From NCBI RefSeq assembly GCF_007995015.1, contig NZ_VORB01000002.1, positions 62,001-126,000 of the forward strand: a DNA stretch of 64,000 nt, read 5' to 3'. The stretch's first letter is position 1; each line of letters begins with the position of its first letter. Under the pieces are notes generated by a model. It was not told the DNA's origin. It did not search any database and saw only the letters and a program-made list of their open reading frames with translations. Positions 18,340-26,954 of this stretch are shown here, piece after piece. This stretch comes from Luteibaculum oceani. GTDB lineage: Bacteria > Bacteroidota > Bacteroidia > Flavobacteriales_D > Luteibaculaceae. The translations under genes and the position numbers were made by a program.

Positions 18340-19095
18340 ATGAAATACGGTAAGTGGATTGGTGGTATTGCGGGATGGGCAGTAGGTGGTCCTATTGGAG
18401 CAATAATTGGAGCAGCAGTTGGATCCATCTTCGATAATACCCCTTCCGAAACAGCGCAAGAGCGTGCGCAGCGAAGAGCAGGATATAGAGATCCGAGAAA
18501 TAGATATAGAACCTCACCGGCAGATTTTGCAAAAGCATTGGTAATTCTTTCCGCAGCTGTTATGAAAGCGGATGGGAAGGTGCTTAAAAGTGAACTTAAT
18601 TACGTTAAGGACTATTTCACTCGGGCTTTTGGCGAAGCACAGGCAAAGGAACTAATACTGGTTTTAAAAGAAGTTCTTAAAGAGGATATTCAACTACGTG
18701 CTGTTTGTGATCAAATTCGCTATCACATGGAGCATGCAAGCCGTTTGCAGCTCTTACATTACCTCCACGGTATTGCTCAAGCCGATGGCCATTACGATGA
18801 CGCTGAAAAGCGTTTGTTGCATCAAATTGCTTCTTACCTAGGTATTTCTTTCAAAGACGAGGAAAGTGTAAGCAATATGTACCAGAATAATCTGGAAGCT
18901 GCTTATAAAATCCTTGAAATCTCGGATCAAGCAACGGATCAGGAGGTTAAAAAGGCCTATAGAAAAATGGCCATTAAATATCATCCAGATAAACTGGCTC
19001 ATTTAGGTCCAGAGCATCAAAAAAATGCAAAAGAGAAGTTTATAAAAGTACAGGAGGCCTATGAGCGCATTTGTAAGCAGCGGGGAATAAAATAA
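18340..19095 (+). CDS. TerB/DnaJ-domain protein (DjlA-like co-chaperone)
   Basis: The 251-residue protein has three parts. The N-terminus (about 1-30) is Gly/Ala-rich and hydrophobic (GGIAGWAVGGPIGAIIGAAV) and could be a membrane anchor. A TerB-like helical domain spans about 60-172, with the paired acidic motifs ADGKVLKSEL and ADGHYDDAEK. A C-terminal J domain (about 187-251) carries the essential HPD motif (residues 215-217) and so should stimulate an Hsp70. The order membrane segment, TerB, J domain matches DjlA. It is the last gene of the htpG operon, nine bases after the TPM gene, and its stop abuts the stop of a convergent gene. Confidence 0.92.
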   Translation: MKYGKWIGGIAGWAVGGPIGAIIGAAVGSIFDNTPSETAQERAQRRAGYRDPRNRYRTSPADFAKALVILSAAVMKADGKVLKSELNYVKDYFTRAFGEAQAKELILVLKEVLKEDIQLRAVCDQIRYHMEHASRLQLLHYLHGIAQADGHYDDAEKRLLHQIASYLGISFKDEESVSNMYQNNLEAAYKILEISDQATDQEVKKAYRKMAIKYHPDKLAHLGPEHQKNAKEKFIKVQEAYERICKQRGIK

Positions 19096-19368
19096 TTATA
19101 ATTCCCTAGGCTTAAACCATAATGTGTTTTCTGGAAGCACAACACCATTAAAATCTGGCTTAATTTTATTGGTAATTGCCGTGTCTGGCTTGTTAGTAAG
19201 GCGCGAGGTGTTAAAGATTAACATGCGTACCACGTTTGGTGTGCTCGGAAGCGTTTTCTCTATAGAATTATCCTTATTGGTCTTTGGTTTGTTGGCTCCT
19301 TTGGCTGAAGCGAACATATTGCCAGAATAGCAAATGGATAGAATCAAAAGAAATTTAAGCGCTTTCAT
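19096..19368 (-). CDS. Small secreted protein of unknown function
   Basis: The predicted product has 90 residues and begins with a convincing signal peptide (KALKFLLILSICYSGNMFASA). The mature part is short, basic and Thr/Asn/Lys-rich with no recognised domain. Its stop codon directly abuts that of the TerB/DnaJ gene, and its start is 35 bases from the divergent rhomboid gene. The signal peptide and the exact fit between neighbours favour a real gene. A plus-strand frame over the same bases (19124-19330) lacks such features. Confidence 0.6.
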   Translation of the reverse strand: MKALKFLLILSICYSGNMFASAKGANKPKTNKDNSIEKTLPSTPNVVRMLIFNTSRLTNKPDTAITNKIKPDFNGVVLPENTLWFKPREL

Positions 19369-19403
19369 GCCTTAAATTTAAAAAACTAGATTTTATAAAG
19401 TCC

Positions 19404-20165
19404 ATGTCGAAGCAAGATTTAAATACTATTTTAAGGAGTATTTGGTTTCCAATCAGTCTGTTGATTGTTATATGGGCGATTCAGTTTACCTCATTTTTAG
19501 AGGGTTATAGCTTTTCATTTTTAGGGATTTATCCTTTGCATATAAAGGGGATTCCAGGCATTATTTTGTCCCCATTAATTCATGGAGATATAGCACATGC
19601 CTCGAGTAATACTGCGCCTTTGTTATTTCTGGGGGCAGCACTTCATTATGCCTATCCTAGAATTGCTTTTAGAGTATGGTTATATGCCACTTTATTTACT
19701 GGATTTTGGGTTTGGTTAGCCGCCCGTCCAAATTACCATATAGGTGCATCTGGTGTGGTTTATGCCTTATTTGGATTTCTTTTTGTACGAGGTCTGTTGA
19801 GCAAAAGAAAGAAACTGATGGGAATTTGTCTATTGGTGGGCTTTATGTATGGTGGTATGATTTGGGGAATTTTCCCGGTTGAAGAACACATAAGCTGGGA
19901 GGCTCATATGTTTGGTTTGATGGCCGGAATTTCCCTGGCATTCTATTATCGCCACGAGGAAGAAGAAAAACCGGTTAAACCATGGGAACTGATAGGAGAG
20001 GAACAATATATAAGAGAGGCCGAAGACCGATTCGGTTACCGCTATTGGGAAGGAAATTCCAGTGATAACACGCCAAGCCAAGAAACGCAGATTATCTACC
20101 ATTTTAAAGAGCAAAAAAAATCCCCACCATCATCAGATAGTGGGGATAGCAATACATTAAATTAA
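19404..20165 (+). CDS. Rhomboid family intramembrane serine protease
   Basis: This 253-residue polytopic membrane protein has the rhomboid catalytic signature. The nucleophile is Ser116 in HIGASGVVYALFGF, the general base is His168 in SWEAHMFGLMAG, and the oxyanion region includes HASSNTAPL (Asn69). Family members cleave transmembrane substrates within the membrane. The last 65 or so residues form a hydrophilic, charged tail beginning YYRHEEEEK. The 3' coding end (codons for KKSPPSSDSGDS) doubles as a terminator hairpin for the convergent dnaN gene. The two stop codons are separated by only two bases. Substrates are unknown. Confidence 0.93.
   Translation: MSKQDLNTILRSIWFPISLLIVIWAIQFTSFLEGYSFSFLGIYPLHIKGIPGIILSPLIHGDIAHASSNTAPLLFLGAALHYAYPRIAFRVWLYATLFTGFWVWLAARPNYHIGASGVVYALFGFLFVRGLLSKRKKLMGICLLVGFMYGGMIWGIFPVEEHISWEAHMFGLMAGISLAFYYRHEEEEKPVKPWELIGEEQYIREAEDRFGYRYWEGNSSDNTPSQETQIIYHFKEQKKSPPSSDSGDSNTLN
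20113..20146 (-). terminator. Terminator of dnaN embedded in the rhomboid coding sequence
   Basis: Read on the minus strand, a seven-base stem TCCCCAC/GTGGGGA with a 12-base loop is followed by eight T residues (A run at 20113-20120 on the plus strand). It lies 22-55 bases beyond the dnaN stop, inside the final codons of the convergent rhomboid gene. Confidence 0.85.
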
Positions 20166-20167
20166 TC

Positions 20168-21289
20168 CTAGTTATTCAACATAACAGGCATTACAAGCAT
20201 TAAAATATCTTCCTCTTCAATATCCTTTGATACCGGCAATAAAATACCCGCTCTCGATGGAGCACTAAGCTCTATTATTACATCATCTGCATCGAGGTTG
20301 TTAAGCATTTCATTTAGGAATCGGCTATTAAATCCAATTTCCATATCCTCACCTGTATACTGGCAAGAAAGCTTTTCTTGGGCCTCGTTTGAAAAGTCTA
20401 AATCCTCAGCAAAAATGGATAACTCGTTCCCAGAAATTTTAAGTCTAACCTGATGCGTTGTTTTATTAGCAAAAATCGAAACCCTTTTGATGGAGTTCTG
20501 AAGTGCCGTTCTAGAAATGGTTAGTTTATTTGGGTTTTCTTTTGGAATTACCGCTTCGTAATTCGGGTAATTTCCATCGATTAGCCTACAAATTACCGTT
20601 GCATCCCCTAAATTAAAATGGGCATTATTCTCGTTGTAGGTAATTGTTACATCCTCAGCAGAAGAAGCAAGAATCGACTTTAATAAGTTCAAAGGCTTCT
20701 TAGGTACCACAAAATTACTAGCACCTTCTGCCTTGGCATCCGCTCTTTTGTAACGAACTAGCTTGTGTGCATCGGTTGCTACAAAAGTTAAACCTTCCTC
20801 GGTGAAATCGAAGTAAATCCCGCTCATTATAGGGCGTAGATCGTCGTTTCCAGTTGCAAAAAGCGTTTTGTTGATTGCCCTGGCCAAAATGTCTGAGGAA
20901 ATCTTAACCGAAGACGCTGCCTCAATCACTGGAGTTTTTGGAAATTCCTCTCCATTGTACCCATTCAGTTTATATTTTCCAAGATCCGAAGAAATCTCAA
21001 CCCCAAAATCATCTGGGTTTACAGAAAAACTTAGCGGCTGGTCTGGAAAGGATTTAAGCGCATCCACTAACATCTTAGCAGGGATACAAACTTTACCTTC
21101 GCTCTCTGACTTCGCCTCAACCTTACTGCTAACAGTAGTTTCTAGGTCGGATGCAGAAATGATTATTTCATCTTTCTTTATCTCGAAATAGAAATTGTCG
21201 AGAATAGGAAGTGTATTCGAGCTGTTGATAACTCCATTCAGTTGAACTAACTGCTTTAAAAGCTTAGAACTGGATATTACAAAGTTCAT
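20168..21289 (-). CDS. dnaN: DNA polymerase III beta subunit (sliding clamp)
   Basis: The 373-residue length is typical for the beta clamp, the ring that tethers DNA polymerase III to DNA. Three clamp domains are recognisable. Domain 1 starts MNFVISSSKLLKQLVQLNGV and contains the EISSDLGKYKLNGYNGEEFP strand pair. Domain 2 has TGNDDLRPIMSGIYFD and ATDAHKLVRY. Domain 3 has RLIDGNYPNYEAVIP, and ends with the conserved LVMPVMLNN peptide (the M-P-M/V-R/L type C-terminus that lines the protein-binding pocket). It has its own TATATTTG box upstream and a terminator downstream, so it is probably a single-gene unit. It is not next to dnaA here. Confidence 0.98.
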   Translation of the reverse strand: MNFVISSSKLLKQLVQLNGVINSSNTLPILDNFYFEIKKDEIIISASDLETTVSSKVEAKSESEGKVCIPAKMLVDALKSFPDQPLSFSVNPDDFGVEISSDLGKYKLNGYNGEEFPKTPVIEAASSVKISSDILARAINKTLFATGNDDLRPIMSGIYFDFTEEGLTFVATDAHKLVRYKRADAKAEGASNFVVPKKPLNLLKSILASSAEDVTITYNENNAHFNLGDATVICRLIDGNYPNYEAVIPKENPNKLTISRTALQNSIKRVSIFANKTTHQVRLKISGNELSIFAEDLDFSNEAQEKLSCQYTGEDMEIGFNSRFLNEMLNNLDADDVIIELSAPSRAGILLPVSKDIEEEDILMLVMPVMLNN

Positions 21290-21311
21290 TACCGAGAATG
21301 ATTGGTTTTGG

Positions 21312-21319
21312 CAAATATA
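21312..21319 (-). promoter_or_regulatory. TAnnTTTG promoter box for dnaN
   Basis: On the minus strand the sequence is TATATTTG, an exact match to the Bacteroidota -7 element TAnnTTTG, ending 22 bases before the dnaN ATG. No well-placed -33 TTTG is evident. Confidence 0.6.
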
Positions 21320-21375
21320 ATCGCTTGGAAAAGTGTTAAAAGCATATCGACTACAAACTTTTAAACAAGTTTTTC

Positions 21376-22398
21376 CTATAAGGTTATAAAATCACTTCTT
21401 TCGAACAATACTGGATCGAAATTGAAGCGCTGAAGGTTTACCACCTTACCTTGGAAATAGCCGTAGTAGTAATCTAAATCCTGACCAGTTCCCAGCATAT
21501 TTCTATCTAGGTCGTACTGTTGTCCCTTTCTCTGATAAACCTGCACGCTGTCTGTTTTTCCAGCCATTGGAGTAACAGATATTACCGCGATGGGCGTGGT
21601 GTTTATTAGCGAGTCCACCTGGTAAGGCACCAGTGATTCATTTAGCGATTCAAAGTGGATTTTTTTGTACTTCTCCAAGTATTCATCCAGAACAAGGTTG
21701 TTCGTATTCTTCTTGTTGTATACCAACTTGCTGTTGGGGTTAGCTACTAAATACTCTTGACCTTGCTTTAAAACGGCAAAAGATTTCGCAGTATCCTGAG
21801 GGTAACGTATGGTAATCTGTTTGAAATTTAATTGAGGATATTCGAAAATTCTAGTGGTCATCCATTCCGCCTCCTTGGTGAAAAACATAGGTCCAATAAT
21901 TCCTTTATGACCGATTTTCATTACGTAGTATGGCTTATCTGCCATTCCGTGCTTTCGCGTTTCGACAATGGCCAGGTTTGCGGATAACGACTGGTTGGGG
22001 GTACCGATGTACAGTGTTTTAAAGGGAGTGTCCTCATTGTTTTTGTACAACTCAACCTTTTTGTGCCTAGCCGCAAGCTCCTTGGTTAAGCCCTCAATCC
22101 CATTTTTGGGTACGGCAGAATGCACTTTAAATTTTTCTAATGACTCCAGAATAAAATCTATGGCATACTTCTGAGTCTCGTACTTGTCGTTTATATACCA
22201 CGTTCCCGATTTATCCTTTTTTAGATCAGCTACATTTCCTCCAGTGGTAGAAATGAAAATGCGGGTTAATTCCTCAGAATTTTCAACTGAAAAATTGGTT
22301 TCAAAACCTGTAAGAGTGCTGGTTTTATTGCTGCTAATTTTAAAAATAACAAAAGCGGAAATAAGAAGCAGTAGAACAATAATTACCTTCTTTTTCAT
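21376..22398 (-). CDS. DUF4340 domain membrane-anchored protein
   Basis: The product has 340 residues with a single N-terminal membrane anchor (KKVIIVLLLLISAFVIFKI). The periplasmic part resembles the DUF4340 family: LTRIFISTTGGNVADLKKDKSGTWYIND near 45-70, and a central region with TLYIGTPNQSLSANLAIV. The function is unknown. The start overlaps the gldG stop (ATGA), which places it as the last gene of the gldFG operon. DUF4340 proteins often accompany gldG-type ABC auxiliary genes, so I infer that it assists that transporter. Confidence 0.85.
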   Translation of the reverse strand: MKKKVIIVLLLLISAFVIFKISSNKTSTLTGFETNFSVENSEELTRIFISTTGGNVADLKKDKSGTWYINDKYETQKYAIDFILESLEKFKVHSAVPKNGIEGLTKELAARHKKVELYKNNEDTPFKTLYIGTPNQSLSANLAIVETRKHGMADKPYYVMKIGHKGIIGPMFFTKEAEWMTTRIFEYPQLNFKQITIRYPQDTAKSFAVLKQGQEYLVANPNSKLVYNKKNTNNLVLDEYLEKYKKIHFESLNESLVPYQVDSLINTTPIAVISVTPMAGKTDSVQVYQRKGQQYDLDRNMLGTGQDLDYYYGYFQGKVVNLQRFNFDPVLFERSDFITL

Positions 22399-24092
22399 GA
22401 AAATTTTCTTCGTTTAATAATAAGTATGATAAATACAAATACACCCACAATAATGATGGGCAACGCAAGGTTAGCAAGTTGAATTTCGCTCTCCTTGGCT
22501 AAAATTTTTCTGTCGTTTAATTTTCTAACCTCAATTTCTTTAGCCCTAATTTTTATAAGGCGTTCATCGTTTAAGAGGTAATCAACCGCATTGGCAAGGA
22601 AATCTTTGTTTCCGTAAACAATTTTTCGAAGAAACTTATCGTAACCCAGTGGATAAACGGTCCCAGTTTGTCTATTGGAATAGTTTTTAGTGATTTCGCC
22701 ATCTCCAACCACCATAATTCGAGTATCCAATAGGGCCTTTTCCTGGAATGCAATTAGGGTATCTTGTTCTATGTTTGGAGTTAACCTGTTGGCGTATAGA
22801 GATTTAAATTTCCCTTCGAGCAGAACAGCAACTGGAGTTTTACCAATGCTATTTTTCTCAAATCCAGGGTCTATACTTACCGTGTTAAGGTTTATCCTAG
22901 CGGGAGCCATTCTTCTTAGGGTAAGAGGAGAAGTTTCTAGAAGGATGGTCTTTTTTATGTCTTTATCATTTCCAACCGTATCTAAACTAGAAAGAAACTG
23001 CGTAAATACGGGGTTTACATTGGCCGAAATGGGGTGATTTTTAGTGGTGATTAGCGTAGGGTGGAAGTACCAAGGGAACATCTTTAAGTTTGCCTGATCC
23101 CCGAATTTTCCAACGTTTATAGGAATCATTGCACAGGCTGCATCCATAAGTACATCGCGCTTTAAACGAACGCCGTAATTAAAAAGCATATCCCACAAGT
23201 TGTGATTGGATGCTAATGCCATCATGTTATTTTGGCTTTGAAGCGAATCCATATCCGCCTGGAGACCATCTACCAAAAACATGGCCGCTCCACCCTTCAT
23301 AATAAACTGGTCGATAATGAATTTATCCTTCTCGGATATAGCTTCTTTCGGACCCGCTATTATGATTAAGTCGTAGCCAATTAGGGCATTTAATTTTTCA
23401 TTGATATTAACGTCGAAAATGGTGTAGCGCTCAGCCAAGTGCTCAACCATATCGTAGGCATCTAAACCGGTAATTTCGCCATGTCCACCAATCCAGGCAA
23501 TTTTCTTTTTTCTGGTTTGAGTTACTTGGTGGATTGCGCTTAAAAGGTTGTACTCCAGGTTATTGATGGAGTTCTGCATCATCTCTGGACTCGGTACTCT
23601 ATTGGTGCTTTTAAGCAGCTGCAAAGGGATTTCTTTATTTCTATACGTAATAAGCGCACCTGGGAAAAGGATTTTTTCCTCCACACCGTCTTTGGTTCTG
23701 ATGGTAAGATTGGTGTAGGTTAATCCAGATTCGGAGAGTTTGGTGTACATCTCCTTCTTTTTAACCGGATCATTTGATGCCGATGGGTTAATGAACTCAT
23801 ATTGGATATTTTCACCTGCGTAAGCTCTTAACTCGTCTAGTATTTGCTTTACCGCATTTCTAAGTCGTTTAAAATCCGCAGGGAACTCACCTTCTAAGTA
23901 TACTCTAACAAAAACCGGATCCTCTAACTCCTCTACAATCTCTACCGAAGCATCGCGAAGGGAGTGCCTTTGATCTGAGGTTAAATCAAATCGCTTGAAA
24001 AAGGATTGGTTTAACACGTTAATAAAGATCAATATCCCCAAACTAATTAGTACGGAGAGCAGCGCGTTTACTTTTGTTTTTCTTCTACTCAT
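22395..24092 (-). CDS. gldG: Gliding motility-associated ABC transporter substrate-binding protein GldG
   Basis: GldG pairs with the permease GldF (and the ATPase GldA elsewhere) in an ABC transporter linked to gliding in flavobacteria. From this start the protein has 565 residues. It has an N-terminal membrane helix (ALLSVLISLGILIFINVL), a large periplasmic domain with an ABC auxiliary region (KKIAWIGGHGEITGL, YDLIIIAGPKEAISEKDKFIIDQF), and a C-terminal membrane helix (LALPIIIVGVFVFIILII) followed by KRRKF. I prefer the ATG at 24092, which overlaps the gldF stop as TAATG and lies eight bases after a GGGGAGG sequence. An in-frame ATG at 24098 is the alternative. Confidence 0.93.
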   Translation of the reverse strand: MSRRKTKVNALLSVLISLGILIFINVLNQSFFKRFDLTSDQRHSLRDASVEIVEELEDPVFVRVYLEGEFPADFKRLRNAVKQILDELRAYAGENIQYEFINPSASNDPVKKKEMYTKLSESGLTYTNLTIRTKDGVEEKILFPGALITYRNKEIPLQLLKSTNRVPSPEMMQNSINNLEYNLLSAIHQVTQTRKKKIAWIGGHGEITGLDAYDMVEHLAERYTIFDVNINEKLNALIGYDLIIIAGPKEAISEKDKFIIDQFIMKGGAAMFLVDGLQADMDSLQSQNNMMALASNHNLWDMLFNYGVRLKRDVLMDAACAMIPINVGKFGDQANLKMFPWYFHPTLITTKNHPISANVNPVFTQFLSSLDTVGNDKDIKKTILLETSPLTLRRMAPARINLNTVSIDPGFEKNSIGKTPVAVLLEGKFKSLYANRLTPNIEQDTLIAFQEKALLDTRIMVVGDGEITKNYSNRQTGTVYPLGYDKFLRKIVYGNKDFLANAVDYLLNDERLIKIRAKEIEVRKLNDRKILAKESEIQLANLALPIIIVGVFVFIILIIKRRKFS

Positions 24093-24823
24093 TACCATTT
24101 CCTCCCCTCTAAAACAAATCTGGTTAACATGATAAAAATGAAGCTTACACTAAAGAAATAAACTACATCTCGGGTGTCAATAACTCCTTTGCTAATAGAT
24201 TCGTAATGAATTTCCATGCCTAGATTTAAAATAACAGAGTCTAGGGCGCCGAACCATTTAAAGGAGGCTATAGATCCGAACCCTGTGTAACAGAAAAAAC
24301 ACAGGAAAACTGCAATTAAAAATGAGATGATCTGACTGTCGCTTAAAGAGCTTGCAAAGGTTCCAATTGCAACAAAGGAAGAAGCCAAAAATAGCAGCCC
24401 AATATAAGACCCCAGAATAGCACCATTGTCAACATTACCCTCAGGAATAGCTAGTGAGCTAAGACTGAAATAAAAAACTAAAGTTGGGAGTAGGGCACAG
24501 ATTACCAAAACCACTCCGGCCAGAAATTTTCCCATTACAATTTGTAACTCCGATATGGGTTTGGTGAGTAGCAGCTCTATTGTACCTGTTCTTTTTTCCT
24601 CTGAAAAAAAGCGCATTGTAATTGCGGGAATAAGGAATAAAAACATCCATGGAGCAATTACAAAGAAGGGGCGGTAATCGGCATATCCGCTATTTATAAT
24701 GTTTAAATCTCCTAGAAAAACCCAGTTAAAAAGTGCCGTAAGTACCAGAAACACGCTGAGTACGATAAAGCCAATTACCGAACTCAAAAATGTTCTTAAT
24801 TCTTTTTTAAATAATGGGAACAT
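24092..24823 (-). CDS. gldF: Gliding motility-associated ABC transporter permease GldF
   Basis: The 243-residue integral membrane protein has about six hydrophobic segments and belongs to the ABC-2 type permeases. It contains the family motif FFSEEKRTGTIELLLTKPIS near residues 68-87, which precedes a cytoplasm-facing helix. It partners with GldG encoded directly downstream. The ATPase GldA is not in this window. It lies three bases after the monooxygenase-like gene, so all five genes from 25916 to 21376 probably form one transcript. GldF and GldG are associated with gliding in some species but are not universal T9SS parts. Confidence 0.95.
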   Translation of the reverse strand: MFPLFKKELRTFLSSVIGFIVLSVFLVLTALFNWVFLGDLNIINSGYADYRPFFVIAPWMFLFLIPAITMRFFSEEKRTGTIELLLTKPISELQIVMGKFLAGVVLVICALLPTLVFYFSLSSLAIPEGNVDNGAILGSYIGLLFLASSFVAIGTFASSLSDSQIISFLIAVFLCFFCYTGFGSIASFKWFGALDSVILNLGMEIHYESISKGVIDTRDVVYFFSVSFIFIMLTRFVLEGRKW

Positions 24824-24826
24824 ATC

Positions 24827-25120
24827 TTAGTTCGCTTCTTGATTAATTTCTACTGACCATGCGGCGGGTTTAGCATTAAACCATTGCTTGGTTTGTGCCC
24901 AAGTGGACTTGAACAATTCGGAGTTTCTATAGCGCTCCAAATCGTCTTCACTTTTCCACTCACTGTAGGTGAAGAAAGTGTTGCCCTCAGACTTTTCTTG
25001 TAGGAGCTTTAAACCCATACAACCCTTACTTGATCGAATGGCAGATTTCTTAGCGGCAAACATCTCCAAAAAATCCTGAACACATTCGGGCTTAAATTCC
25101 ATTTTAACGATTCGTAACAT
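24827..25120 (-). CDS. Antibiotic biosynthesis monooxygenase (ABM) family protein
   Basis: The 97-residue single-domain protein fits the ABM dimeric ferredoxin-like fold. It starts MLRIVKMEFKPECVQDFLEMF and includes GCMGLKLLQEKSEGNTFFTY and a WKSEDDLERYRNSELFKSTW helix, all characteristic of the family. The family includes small oxygenases and haem-degrading or unknown enzymes, so the exact activity cannot be assigned. The start overlaps the upstream gene by 17 bases. A second in-frame ATG at codon 7 is possible, but the conserved first strand begins at the chosen start. Confidence 0.85.
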   Translation of the reverse strand: MLRIVKMEFKPECVQDFLEMFAAKKSAIRSSKGCMGLKLLQEKSEGNTFFTYSEWKSEDDLERYRNSELFKSTWAQTKQWFNAKPAAWSVEINQEAN

Positions 25121-25916
25121 CCTCGAATTCTATTGTTATTGAGTTTCCTTTTTTTATTCCAAATAATTGGGAGGCTCCTCCGCCAGTTTGGGCCGTTCCT
25201 TGATTTACTGCGATCTCCAAAAATCCTGAACCACCAAACAAAGCAACTTTTTCACCCGTAGGAACCTCATTGTATGCATTCGATATTTGGGTGATTTCGA
25301 ACTCACCCTTGCTAAAAATAATTCTAAAGGGACGGTTCTTACCAATAAGGGAGAACAAATGTCTATCTATATTACTAATGGCATTTCCGTATGAATCAAT
25401 ATGTACGAAACTCCCGGATATTTCTCTTTCAAAGGTGGTAGGAGCCAAGGTTCCTCGAGTAACCATTTCGGAAGTGGGTTGCCCCAAAAACTCCATGGTT
25501 CCTCCCCGTGCTAGGAAGGCTGCTGCTTTCGCAAAAATATCTTTGGCTACAAAAACAGCATCTTCGCTTTCTTGGGAAATAGCTATTTCTACTAATTGAT
25601 CTGGCTGCTCTCTGATAATTAAATTTAAAATCCCACAGTCACTGGCAATGAAAAATTGCCCCTTGTGTTTCGCTCCTAAAAATCGTGGTTTTGGAGAGGA
25701 AAAGTCATCTACGCAAACCATATGTACGGTTCCCGCTGGAAAATCCTGCCAACAATTCCTCAATACAAAAGATGCGTGGAGGATGTCGAAAGGCTCTATG
25801 TTGTGGGTAATATCGAAAATAACGGCTTCGGGAAACTGCGTTAAAATGGCACCTTTAACAGAGGCCACATAGTGATCTTTCAGTCCCATGTCTGAAGTTA
25901 GTGTTATTACGCCCAT
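25104..25916 (-). CDS. SAM hydrolase/adenosyltransferase family protein (DUF62)
   Basis: This 270-residue protein belongs to the SAM hydroxide adenosyltransferase group related to chlorinase and fluorinase. The N-terminus MGVITLTSDMGLKDHYV carries the family Asp residues that bind the SAM ribose. IFDITHNIEPFDILHASFVL and HMVCVDDFS follow, and the C-terminal domain contains DSYGNAISNI. Characterised housekeeping members hydrolyse S-adenosylmethionine to adenosine and methionine. It is the first gene of the gldFG operon and divergent from phoH with 93 bases between them. Confidence 0.9.
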   Translation of the reverse strand: MGVITLTSDMGLKDHYVASVKGAILTQFPEAVIFDITHNIEPFDILHASFVLRNCWQDFPAGTVHMVCVDDFSSPKPRFLGAKHKGQFFIASDCGILNLIIREQPDQLVEIAISQESEDAVFVAKDIFAKAAAFLARGGTMEFLGQPTSEMVTRGTLAPTTFEREISGSFVHIDSYGNAISNIDRHLFSLIGKNRPFRIIFSKGEFEITQISNAYNEVPTGEKVALFGGSGFLEIAVNQGTAQTGGGASQLFGIKKGNSITIEFEDVTNR

Positions 25917-26009
25917 ATATTGCGAGAGAAACTAAAGGTGTGCCGTTTTTATTTGGTAATTTGCGCCCAAAATTAGCATTATAACAACATAGAGTAAAAT
26001 CCTTGTTAT

Positions 26010-26954
26010 TTGGAGATAGAAATTACATTAAGCGGGGTAGATCCTCTACTTATTTTAGGGGTTAATAACGATAGGTTATCGCAAATTCAATCGGCTTTTC
26101 CAAAGCTTAAAATAATGGCCCGAGGTGCCGTAATTAAAGCGGCTGGTGAGGCTTCAGAGATTGAATCCTTACAAAAGAAAATCATCGAATTCGAATCCTT
26201 TTACGGTAAGTACAATCGTATAAGCGAAAAAGACTTTGCCGATATCCTGGATAGCAATACCCAGGAATGGAAATCGAACAAAGGCGGCGAAATTCTCCTC
26301 TACGGAAATAATGGTAACCAGATAAAAGCCAAAACGGTTAACCAAAAGAAGATTGTTGAAGCCTGTGGAAAGTACGATATGGTATTTGCTATTGGCCCGG
26401 CCGGTACTGGAAAAACCTATACTGCTGTTGCATTAGCAGTACGTGCACTTAAAAACAAAGAGGTAAAACGAATTATTTTAACACGTCCTGCGGTAGAAGC
26501 TGGTGAGCATTTAGGTTTTTTACCTGGGGATTTAAAAGAAAAGTTAGACCCCTACCTTCAACCGCTCTACGATGCCTTGAGGGACATGATTCCTGGTGCT
26601 AGATTGGCAGAATTTATAGAAGACGGGGTAATTCAAATAGCTCCCCTTGCGTTTATGCGCGGTAGAACTTTGGATAAGGCTTTTGTGATTTTAGATGAAG
26701 CCCAAAACGCTACCAAAAGCCAATTAAAAATGTTCTTAACTCGTATGGGAGCATCGGCCAAATTTGTGGTAACGGGCGACGTAACCCAAATTGATCTTCC
26801 AAAGAAAAGTCAAAGTGGGTTGTTCTCCTCCCTTAAAATATTAGATGCGGTTGATGGTGTGAAAATTATAAAGTTGGATAGCCGGGATATCATTAGACAT
26901 CCGCTGGTGGATAAAATAGTTAAGGCATACGAAAAGGACCAAGATGAAGAATAA
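26010..26954 (+). CDS. phoH: PhoH-like ATPase
   Basis: The 314-residue protein is a PhoH-family P-loop NTPase. The Walker A motif is GPAGTGKT at 129-136 and the Walker B-type motif is [10 protein letters not shown] near 226-235. The region [26 protein letters not shown] matches the family closely. PhoH proteins are implicated in RNA metabolism and often sit beside rRNA maturation genes. The start is TTG at 26010, which gives the expected N-terminus ([17 protein letters not shown]); no ATG is positioned to encode these residues. An AT-rich TAATTTGCGCCC sequence lies upstream but is one base short of a TAnnTTTG box. It overlaps purC. Confidence 0.93.
   Translation: MEIEITLSGVDPLLILGVNNDRLSQIQSAFPKLKIMARGAVIKAAGEASEIESLQKKIIEFESFYGKYNRISEKDFADILDSNTQEWKSNKGGEILLYGNNGNQIKAKTVNQKKIVEACGKYDMVFAIGPAGTGKTYTAVALAVRALKNKEVKRIILTRPAVEAGEHLGFLPGDLKEKLDPYLQPLYDALRDMIPGARLAEFIEDGVIQIAPLAFMRGRTLDKAFVILDEAQNATKSQLKMFLTRMGASAKFVVTGDVTQIDLPKKSQSGLFSSLKILDAVDGVKIIKLDSRDIIRHPLVDKIVKAYEKDQDEE

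Noticed and set aside
19080-19115. Inverted repeat GGGAAT...ATTCCC across the stops of the TerB/DnaJ and small secreted protein genes, considered as a terminator.
   Set aside because: The stem is only six bases and no T run follows on either strand.
19124-19330. Plus-strand open frame over the small secreted protein gene.
   Set aside because: It has no signal peptide or family features and lies antisense to a frame with a clear signal peptide that fits exactly between its neighbours.
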